A stretch of DNA of 64,000 nucleotides. Source: Alphaproteobacteria bacterium. Lineage in GTDB: Bacteria > Myxococcota_A > UBA796 > UBA2385. Both the position numbers and the translations under genes were made by a program. The DNA lies in contig JACKEY010000020.1 in the NCBI GenBank assembly GCA_020632755.1, positions 1-64,000 of the forward strand, read 5' to 3'. Positions 41,630 through 48,633 of this stretch are shown one piece after another (within the stretch, counting starts at the first letter, position 1; each line of letters begins with the position of its first letter). The notes beneath the pieces were generated by a model that was not told the DNA's origin, did not search any database, and saw nothing but the letters and a program-made list of their open reading frames with translations.

Positions 41630-43031
41630 GCGCCTCCTCGGGCACCGCCTCTCCTCGCGCGACCACCAGCACGTAGCGGAAGTCGGCGTCGCGCAGGGCC
41701 TGGAGGGTGGCCGCCTCGACTTCATCCCCGCGGGTCCAGGCCCGGGCCTCGTGCAGCAGCGGAGGCTCGTCGGGCCGCAAGCCCTGCAGGATGGGACGCC
41801 CATGGGCGTGCACGATGGCCAGGGGCTGCAGCACGCCGCCGGTCAGGTCGACGACGGCGCCATCGGGCTGGGTGGCGATCCAGGTGGCGGCGGCGAGGCC
41901 CGGGGGCGGACCGACGGTGGGCCAGCCGACGGCGAGCCAGCTGGCGCGGGCCATGGGCAGGGCCAGCAGCGCGGCCAGCAGCGGGGTGGCGGAGGGCAGG
42001 CGGCCCAGCGCCAGGGAGAGGGGCACGGCCAGCAGGGGCGCGAGCAGCATGGCGTGCCGGACGGGGTGGTGCATGCGCGACAGGCCGGGCAGCTGGAGCA
42101 GCCAGGCCACGGGAGAGGGGAAGAGGGCGACCTTGCCGAGCGCCCAGGTCGGGGAGGGGCCGAGGGCCAGGGCGAGGAGGAGGCCGATCGCCGCGAGCCA
42201 GCGCCAGCGCTTCGTCGCGCCGGCGGCGACGGCTCCGGCGAGGAGGACCGGGTTCATGCGGAAGCGCTCGGGGACCAGGTCCAGGCCCAGCAGGCCGGAC
42301 AGGGGCAGCGAGGTGTGGCCGGCGGGTGGCGTGTTGCCGACGGCCTGGCTCCAGCTGGGGACGAGCCAGGCGACATAGGCGGCCATCGGCACCAGGGCGG
42401 TGAACAGGCGCGGGTCGAAGCGCAGGATCAGGGCGACGACGCCGACGGCCAGGCCCGCGTAGACGTAGCAGGCGCCCTGCAGCCCGATGAGCAGGCCGGC
42501 CCAGGCCGAGCGCCCGCGCAGGTGCAGGCCGAGGCCGAGCAGGCCGGGCCACAGCAAGCCGGAGATGGTGCGCCCGCCGGCGACCTCGTGCTGCATCACC
42601 GGGCAGGCGGCGACCAGCAGGCCGGCGGCCGCGGCGGCCGGCGCGCGGGCCCCGGCGGCGCGACACAGCCAGGTGGCGGCCAGCACGTTGCCCAGGTGGA
42701 TGCACAGCTGCCACAGGTTGATGCCCAGCGGGAAGGGCAGCGCCGACAGCAGCGGACCCAGCAGCCAGGCGTCCCAGGGGTTCGGGAAGTTGGCGCGCCA
42801 GTCCGCGCCGCCGACCGGGTGGCGCAGCAGCGCGGCGGCGCCGTCCAGATCGGGGCTGGCCTGCAGCATCCACCAGGTGCCCAGGAAGTCCATGTGCGAC
42901 CAGGCGGTCTCGGGCCCCCAGAACCGGGTGCGCAGGTCGGCGGCCGGTCCGGTGGCCAGCACCAGGGCCCCGACGGCGACGACGGCCAGGGCCAGGGCGG
43001 TGTGCAGCGCTTCGCGACGGGCTTCGGGCAC
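41562..43031 (-). CDS. Polytopic membrane protein, GT-C glycosyltransferase-like
   Basis: The 489-residue protein has about 9-11 hydrophobic helices and a C-terminal soluble domain (about residues 390-489) that includes ATWIATQPDGAVVDLTGG and DADFRYVLVVARGE. The first extracytoplasmic loop after helix 1 contains TRFWGPETAWSHMDFLGTWW. A Asp-rich first loop is typical of GT-C-fold enzymes such as mannosyltransferases using lipid-linked sugars; the call is by architecture only. It starts at an ATG 51 bp from the divergent gene 43082 and overlaps the MYXO-CTERM gene at its 3' end. Confidence 0.6.
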   Translation of the reverse strand: MPEARREALHTALALAVVAVGALVLATGPAADLRTRFWGPETAWSHMDFLGTWWMLQASPDLDGAAALLRHPVGGADWRANFPNPWDAWLLGPLLSALPFPLGINLWQLCIHLGNVLAATWLCRAAGARAPAAAAAGLLVAACPVMQHEVAGGRTISGLLWPGLLGLGLHLRGRSAWAGLLIGLQGACYVYAGLAVGVVALILRFDPRLFTALVPMAAYVAWLVPSWSQAVGNTPPAGHTSLPLSGLLGLDLVPERFRMNPVLLAGAVAAGATKRWRWLAAIGLLLALALGPSPTWALGKVALFPSPVAWLLQLPGLSRMHHPVRHAMLLAPLLAVPLSLALGRLPSATPLLAALLALPMARASWLAVGWPTVGPPPGLAAATWIATQPDGAVVDLTGGVLQPLAIVHAHGRPILQGLRPDEPPLLHEARAWTRGDEVEAATLQALRDADFRYVLVVARGEAVPEEALTAQLGAPIYRDEEAGVWGIGE

Positions 43032-43081
43032 GACGGCATCGTACAGGCGCGCCCGCCGCGGAGAGCAGTACAGTCCCGGGC

Positions 43082-44356
43082 ATGGCTTCGCCCTCGCGCA
43101 TCACGGACGACCGGCGGCTGGCGCTGGGGCTCGGCCTGCTGACGCTGGGGGCGCTGGGGATCCGGCTGTGGCTGGTCGCCTGGGACCGGCTGCTGGTGCC
43201 GGCCACGCCGGGCGGGGCCTTCCCGCCGCTGTCGGTCTTCGACGGGCACGAGCGGGGCTATGTGCGCGCCTTCCTGGGCCAGGCGCCGGACCCCAGCATG
43301 CAGGCGGTGCCGGCGCTGACGGCGGCCTGGGGCCTGCTGGGCCGGGTCACCGACGATGTGCGGGTGCTGGTCGGGCTGTGCTGCCTGATGGGGGCGCTGT
43401 GCGTGCCGCTGGTCGGGCGCTGGGCGGCGCATCGCTTCGGCACGGCGGCGGGCCTGTGGGCGGCGGCCTGCCTGGCGTTGCTGCCCGAGCACGCGGCGTG
43501 GAGCACCAGCGCCTACACGGTGATCCCGGCCCAGCTGCTGCTGGTCGCGGGGCTGACGGCGCAGGACAAGCGGGTCGCGACCCTGTGGCTGTCGCTGGCG
43601 GCCTGCGTGCGGCCGGAAGTGGCGCTGTTCGGCCTGGCGCGAGGCTGGGCGGGGCTGTTCCCGCTGGGCGTCGGGCTGTTCTGGCTGTCGCGGCTGGCCG
43701 CGCCGCACCTGGGCGACCCCGTGGTGGCGGTGATGGTGAACCTGCCGATGGTGGCCTTCATCGGGCCGCCGGTGCTGCTGGTGGGCCTGCTGTCGCTGCT
43801 GCCGGGGGACACGGCCCGCAAGGCCTGGCCGCTGCTGGCCTTCGTGCTGGCGGTGCACGTCGGGACGGCGGCCTTCTTCGACCAGGGGCCGCGGCACGAG
43901 CTGATCGGCGGGGCGGCGGCCTGCGTGCTGGTCGGCGCGGCGGCAGTGCGCTGGAAGCACGTGCCCGGCGTCATCGCGGTGGCCGGCCTGGCGCTGTCGC
44001 TGGTGCAGCTGAAGGGGATCGTGCACAGCCCACGGCCGGTGCCGCCGGCGGCCGAGGGCCGGCTGGACCGCGGGGCCGTGCCTGCCGGCTGTGTCGAGGT
44101 GAGCGACGAGCCGCCGATCCCGGACCAGCCGATCCCGAGCCACGTGCTGGTCGGGCGGGGGATCCCCCACGGCGACTGCATGCTGTGGGGCGAGGACCCG
44201 CAGCACGGCGCCTGGAGCAGCCGGGGCCTGCGCCCGCGGGCGCTGCGCATGCACACGCTCTACCGGCTGACGGTCGAGGCGGAGCGCATCGACGGCATCC
44301 GCCTGTACCGGCTGGAGCCGCGGTGGCCGTGGGTGTGGGGAGAGGGGCCCGAGTGA
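43082..44356 (+). CDS. Polytopic membrane protein, GT-C/PMT-like
   Basis: The 424-residue protein has around ten membrane helices (LALGLGLLTLGALGIRLWLV first). A first loop VFDGHERGYVRAFLGQAPDP contains the Asp-Gly and Glu-Arg pairs expected in GT-C enzymes. The final 110 residues are soluble and have two Cys (GCVEVSDEPP, GDCMLWGEDP). It is the first of three overlapping genes on this strand, so a shared complex or pathway is likely. The glycosyl donor is unknown. Confidence 0.65.
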   Translation: MASPSRITDDRRLALGLGLLTLGALGIRLWLVAWDRLLVPATPGGAFPPLSVFDGHERGYVRAFLGQAPDPSMQAVPALTAAWGLLGRVTDDVRVLVGLCCLMGALCVPLVGRWAAHRFGTAAGLWAAACLALLPEHAAWSTSAYTVIPAQLLLVAGLTAQDKRVATLWLSLAACVRPEVALFGLARGWAGLFPLGVGLFWLSRLAAPHLGDPVVAVMVNLPMVAFIGPPVLLVGLLSLLPGDTARKAWPLLAFVLAVHVGTAAFFDQGPRHELIGGAAACVLVGAAAVRWKHVPGVIAVAGLALSLVQLKGIVHSPRPVPPAAEGRLDRGAVPAGCVEVSDEPPIPDQPIPSHVLVGRGIPHGDCMLWGEDPQHGAWSSRGLRPRALRMHTLYRLTVEAERIDGIRLYRLEPRWPWVWGEGPE

Positions 44357-45561
44357 AGCCCCTGCACGAAGCCCTCGCCCTGTGCGCGACCAGCCTCCTC
44401 CTCCGGGTCGCTGCTGCCTGGGCCCTCGGCCAGGGCGCGCCCTTCGGTCCCGACGGCACCGGCGTCGAGGCGTCGGTCCACCTCCCCGGGCACCCCTACC
44501 CACTGCACGTCGCGATGGTCGCGGCCCTCGGCTCGGCGCGCACGGTGTCGGTGCTGGCCGGCGCGCTCACCAGCCCGCTGCTGTGGCTGTGGGGCCGCCG
44601 CGTCGGGCTGGGCGGAGTCGGGGGCTGGCTGCATGCGGCGCTGCCCGTCGCGGTGCTCACGGGGGCGCTGTCGGCGGGCGATGCGCCGGCGGCCTTCGTG
44701 GTCACGGCGGGGCTGGCGCTGTCGACCGCCCCGCGGCGGCCGGTGCAGGCGCTCGGAGGCGTGCTCGCGGTGGCGGCGCTGGCCGTGAAGCCCATCGCGC
44801 TGCCGCTGCTGGTGCTGCTGGTGGTGCGGCCCTGGGCGCTGTTGGGCGCGGTGCTGGCCCTGCCGCTGGCCGCCCGCTGGCTGACGCCGCTGTTGCAGCC
44901 CATCGCGGGCGGGGGCCTGCTGGGCAGCTGGTGGCTGGGCAGCCAGGGGGCGCCTCCGGCGGTGGACGCGCTGCCCGGCTGGCTGGCGACGGGTGTGCAC
45001 GCCCTGGGTGCCGCCGAGCTGTGGGCGCTGGCGCCGCTGCTGGTGCTGGCCGTGGCCGCCGCCGCACGGGATCTGCCCCGCGGCCTGCGGCTGGCGGCGG
45101 CCGGGCCCCTGGTCGCCGGGCTCGCGGTGGCCTGCCTGATGGGGGACCGGGTCGAGCCCCGGTACCTGGGCGGGGCCGTGATCGCCGCGCTGCCCTTCGT
45201 CGGCGCGCTGGTGCGGTGGCGGAGCGCGGCCCTGCTGCTGCTGCCGCTGTCGGTGGCGCTGGTCACGCAGCTGGGCGCCGAGCGGGCCCGCCGCGACGCG
45301 GGGGCGGTGGTCCCCGCGCTGCCGGTGCTGCCCTGGCCGGCGGTCGGCGCGGGCGAGCTGTTCGCCCAGTGCAGCACCGACGACGCGACGGTCCTGCGGC
45401 AGACCGCGGCCCGGCTGGCCGAGACCCTGCCCCCGGGCGCGGAGATCCAGGTGGTGCGCCGCCGCGACGGGCGCGAGGGCGAGCTGTCCTGGCCGCTGCA
45501 GGTCGCGCGGCCGGACGTCGTCGTGACCCCGGTCCCCGAGGGCACCGATGGCGCGTATTGA
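44353..45561 (+). CDS. Polytopic membrane protein, GT-C-like
   Basis: The 402-residue protein begins at a GTG overlapping the previous stop by four bases (GTGA). It starts KPLHEALALCATSLLLRVAA and has about nine helices rich in Leu, Ala and Val. A C-terminal soluble part contains FAQCSTDDATVLRQTAARLA and AEIQVVRRRDGREGEL. The loop between helices 1 and 2 is GTGVEASVHLPGHPYPLHV. It resembles the neighbours in architecture but little in sequence; family assignment is by context. Confidence 0.62.
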   Translation: MKPLHEALALCATSLLLRVAAAWALGQGAPFGPDGTGVEASVHLPGHPYPLHVAMVAALGSARTVSVLAGALTSPLLWLWGRRVGLGGVGGWLHAALPVAVLTGALSAGDAPAAFVVTAGLALSTAPRRPVQALGGVLAVAALAVKPIALPLLVLLVVRPWALLGAVLALPLAARWLTPLLQPIAGGGLLGSWWLGSQGAPPAVDALPGWLATGVHALGAAELWALAPLLVLAVAAAARDLPRGLRLAAAGPLVAGLAVACLMGDRVEPRYLGGAVIAALPFVGALVRWRSAALLLLPLSVALVTQLGAERARRDAGAVVPALPVLPWPAVGAGELFAQCSTDDATVLRQTAARLAETLPPGAEIQVVRRRDGREGELSWPLQVARPDVVVTPVPEGTDGAY

Positions 45562-46936
45562 GGTCCGCGTGGTCGGGATCGTCGGCCTGGCCCTGGCCCT
45601 GCGCCTGCTGCGGGTGCCGGCCCGGTGGGCGACGCCGAACCTGCTGTACGCGTCCTACCCGTCGCACACCGCCGATGCGCTGGCTGCCGGCGACCTCCTG
45701 GGGGCGCTGCCCTTCTCGGGGCTGCACCCGCCGCTGTGGCCGCTGCTGCACGCGCTGACCGAGCTCTTCGCCCCGGTGCCGCTCCTGTGGCTCTGCGGCA
45801 GCGCCCTGGCCAGCACCGCCGCCGTGGCCCTGCTGGCGCGCCGGTCGTGGCTGGCGGCGCTGCTGCTGGCGACGAGCCCCCTGCAGCTGGCCTACGCCGC
45901 CGAGATCAACGACTACCCGCTGGCGGTCTGCCTGGTCGCGGCCTGCATCGCCGCGCGGGCCCCGGCTGAGCAGGGCCGCTGGGGCTGGCTGGCGGCAGCC
46001 GGCGCCCTGGCCGCGTGGACCCACGTGCTGGCCGGGCTCGCGGCGGGCCTCGTGGCGCTCGGCCTGCGCGATCGCTTCAAGGTGCTCGGCGTGATGGCGC
46101 TGTGCTGCCTGCCGCTGGTGCCCGGGGTCGTCGAGGTGCTGGGCGTAGCCGGCACCTTCCGCCAGCCGCCGGTGCGCCCCGCGCTCATCGTGCCCGAGGT
46201 CGTCTCGCGCTTCGGGTTGATGTGGCTCGGCTTCGTGCCGGCCTGGATCGCGGGCCTGCGGAAGGCCCCGTGGCTGCTGGGCCCCACCCTGGGCCTGGGT
46301 GGCTTCGTCGCCTTCTTCATCGCCATCGGCATCGGCGCCCCCCACCAGTTCCCCTACTGGCTGCTGCTGGGCCCGGGCCTGGCGCTGGCCGCCTCCTTCG
46401 CGGGGCCCCTCGCCCGTCGCCTCGCCGTAGTGACCGCCCTCCTCCACGCCCTCCTCCCCCTCCGCCCGCTGCCCGACCTCCTCGCCCTCCCCGACGGCGA
46501 GCGCGCGATCGACCTCGCCCTCGCCGAGCTCGACGCCCCCTGGACCTGCGACGGCGCGCCCTCCCCGGCCTGCAGCGGCGACGCCCTCTACCTGCTGATC
46601 ACCCGCCGGGCCGACGACGACGACAAGCGGCCGCTCGACCCGACCCTGTGGCGGCTGGCCCCCTGGCGGGCCCTGCCCCGGGTGCAGCCCTTCGACGGCG
46701 CCTGGGACGACTACCGCAACGGCAACCCACGCCTGGCGGGCGACCACGTGGTCTACGTCGACGACTGGGCCCGCGAGCGGGTGGCCACCGTGGTCGCGGC
46801 CCACCGGCGCACCTTCGTGGTCGTCACGGACACCGACGCCACGCAGCCGACGGCGCGCGACATGGCCTCCTGGCTCGGCGCCGAGCCCCAGGTCGTCGGC
46901 CCCGATCTGCTGTTCCGGGTCGAGCGCGGCGACTAG
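45548..46936 (+). CDS. Polytopic membrane protein, GT-C/PMT-like
   Basis: The 462-residue product overlaps the previous gene by 14 bp. It has about ten helices, a first loop YPSHTADALAAGDLLGALPF followed by GLHPPLWP, and AYAAEINDYPLAV in a later loop, close to the pattern of ArnT/PMT-type enzymes. The C-terminal domain of about 120 residues is soluble and has paired Cys (WTCDGAPSPACSGD). It is the last gene of the overlapping trio and ends four bases into the convergent cytochrome gene. Likely a lipid-linked-sugar transferase; acceptor unknown. Confidence 0.68.
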   Translation: MARIEVRVVGIVGLALALRLLRVPARWATPNLLYASYPSHTADALAAGDLLGALPFSGLHPPLWPLLHALTELFAPVPLLWLCGSALASTAAVALLARRSWLAALLLATSPLQLAYAAEINDYPLAVCLVAACIAARAPAEQGRWGWLAAAGALAAWTHVLAGLAAGLVALGLRDRFKVLGVMALCCLPLVPGVVEVLGVAGTFRQPPVRPALIVPEVVSRFGLMWLGFVPAWIAGLRKAPWLLGPTLGLGGFVAFFIAIGIGAPHQFPYWLLLGPGLALAASFAGPLARRLAVVTALLHALLPLRPLPDLLALPDGERAIDLALAELDAPWTCDGAPSPACSGDALYLLITRRADDDDKRPLDPTLWRLAPWRALPRVQPFDGAWDDYRNGNPRLAGDHVVYVDDWARERVATVVAAHRRTFVVVTDTDATQPTARDMASWLGAEPQVVGPDLLFRVERGD

Positions 46937-48507
46937 AGCGGGTGCACTTCGGGGGCGCCGCCCTGGCAGGTGGCGCGCCGCAGGTAGCTCTCGAAGTCGA
47001 AGTCCGGGCTGTTCGCCGGGTCGTGGCAGCCGGTGCAGGTCTGCTCGGTGATGGGCTCGGCTTCGATGCGGGCGTCGCTCGGGTGGCCGCGCAGCGGGCC
47101 GTGGCAGGACTCGCACTGCACGGCCTTGAACCGCCGCACGTCGGCTTCGTCCACGCCGCCCATGCCGCCGGGGCGGGCCCAGCCGGTCGTGTGGCAGGGC
47201 ACGCACTCGACGTTCTTCACGGCGTCGCGCTGCACCAGGCTCTGCCAGGCCTGGGCGTGGTCGGTGAAGGTCCAGCGGGTGAACTCGTCGAGGTGGCAGG
47301 TCGTGCACTTCGCGGCGGTCGCGTAGCCGTCCTCGGCGGGGGGCGGCGGTGCGGCGGCCAGGGCGGCGGCCTGCTGGACGGCTTCGGTCTGGAAGGCGCC
47401 GAGCAGATCGTCGACGGCGGGGGTCGGCCGGTCCAGGTCCTCGCCCAGGGGGCGGCTCTCGAGCCAGGCCAGGTTGCGGCCGGTGGCCTGGTCCTGGAGC
47501 TCGGCCTCGGCCTTGGTCAGGGCGGGCTCTTCGGCGCGGGCCGGGTCGTCGGCGGCCAGCTGGCGCAGGGTCATCAGGCTGCGCCAGGTCTCGGCCCGCG
47601 GGCGCAGCTCCAGGGCGCGGTCCCGGTCGGCGCCCAGGCGGGTGGACAGGATCTGCACGTAGCGGCCGCGGTCGGGCGCTTCCACCACCGGGACGTCGTC
47701 GACCACGCGCGGGTCTTCGTACTGGCCGCCGGGGGTCGTCAGCACGGCGGCGATGCCGTCGACCTCGCGGGCGAGGGTGTTCGCGCCGTCGGCGTCGACG
47801 TTGCCGAGCAGCACGACGAGGTCGAGGTCGTCGGGCAGGGCATCGACCGCCTGGTGGGCGGCGGTGACCGGGTCCAGCGCCGTCAGGCCGTGGTCGTCCG
47901 GGGGAGGGGCGGAGATGCCGACGACGCCCAGCCGCAGCCCGTCGCGCTCGAGGACGATGGAGGGCGGCAGGACGAGGGCCCCGTCGGTATCGGCCCAGGT
48001 GGCGCTGATCGCCGGCGGCCGAGCGGTCGAGATGATCTGGTCGAGGGGGAGGGCGAGCAGATCGCTGGGCCCGGGGACCCAGGCGTCCACCCCGACGCGC
48101 TCGGACAGCTCGAGGACCAGCCGGGCGCGGGCGTCCTGGTCGCGGCGGAAGGCGGAGGTGCCCTTGACCAGGAGCTCACCGGCGTCGAGCTGGAAGAGGG
48201 GGCCGGTGTGGGGCACCTGGGACAGGAGGTTGCTGCGCCGCCGGAAGCCGCCGTAGGGCAGCGTGGGGCAGCCGCAGGGCTCGATCTCGCCGCGGACCTC
48301 GCCGGTGAGGGCGATGGACAGCTCGCGCTGGGGGCGGGCGTCGCCGGCCGGGCGCTCGTGGGCGTCGGGGCGGCGATCGGGCAGGACCGGCAGCGGGTCG
48401 GTGTCGGCGGAAGTCGGCCCCTGCCCGGTGCAACCCGCCAGCGCGGCGGCGAGCGTCAGGACCCGGGTGACACCTGTCAAGGGGCTGTGGATTCGAAGCG
48501 GCTTCAT
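46933..48507 (-). CDS. Lipoprotein fusing a metallophosphoesterase/5'-nucleotidase-like domain to a tetraheme cytochrome c
   Basis: The 524-residue protein has a type II signal (LTLAAALAGCTG). Residues about 60-290 resemble the calcineurin-like phosphoesterase/5'-nucleotidase fold (LSIALTGEVRGEIEPCGCPT, FQLDAGELLVKG, LGVVGISAPPPDDHGL, LVVLLGNVDADGANTLAREV). However, the metal Asp-x-His and Asn-His signatures are not obvious, so this half may be catalytically dead. Residues about 395-500 hold four heme-attachment motifs: CTTCH (Cys401), CVPCH (435), CESCH (465) and CTGCH (491), with extra His residues for axial ligation. This layout is known in cytochrome c554-like and related phosphoesterase-cytochrome proteins. 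It should be an outer-membrane or periplasmic electron carrier. No cytochrome biogenesis gene is near. Confidence 0.8.
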   Translation of the reverse strand: MKPLRIHSPLTGVTRVLTLAAALAGCTGQGPTSADTDPLPVLPDRRPDAHERPAGDARPQRELSIALTGEVRGEIEPCGCPTLPYGGFRRRSNLLSQVPHTGPLFQLDAGELLVKGTSAFRRDQDARARLVLELSERVGVDAWVPGPSDLLALPLDQIISTARPPAISATWADTDGALVLPPSIVLERDGLRLGVVGISAPPPDDHGLTALDPVTAAHQAVDALPDDLDLVVLLGNVDADGANTLAREVDGIAAVLTTPGGQYEDPRVVDDVPVVEAPDRGRYVQILSTRLGADRDRALELRPRAETWRSLMTLRQLAADDPARAEEPALTKAEAELQDQATGRNLAWLESRPLGEDLDRPTPAVDDLLGAFQTEAVQQAAALAAAPPPPAEDGYATAAKCTTCHLDEFTRWTFTDHAQAWQSLVQRDAVKNVECVPCHTTGWARPGGMGGVDEADVRRFKAVQCESCHGPLRGHPSDARIEAEPITEQTCTGCHDPANSPDFDFESYLRRATCQGGAPEVHPL

Positions 48508-48560
48508 TGAGGAGCACCCTAATCGCAGGCAAGGTCGGGGTCCTCAGGGCGCCCGGGTCG

Positions 48561-48586
48561 GGGTAGGCGAATTGCCGCCTCGAAGC
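48561..48586 (+). promoter_or_regulatory. Second copy of the AGGCG/CGCCT element, upstream of the metalloprotease gene
   Basis: GGGTAGGCGAATTGCCGCCT then CGAAGC lies 48 bp before the ATG at 48634 and matches the copy at 41009-41036 at both ends (GGGTAGGCGA and CGCCTCGAAGC). The rest of the 126-bp gap between the divergent cytochrome and protease genes has nothing else I recognise. Confidence 0.45.
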
Positions 48587-48633
48587 GCCCTGCAAGGGAC
48601 CGCCTCCTTCCGGACCGCACACAAGGGAACGAC

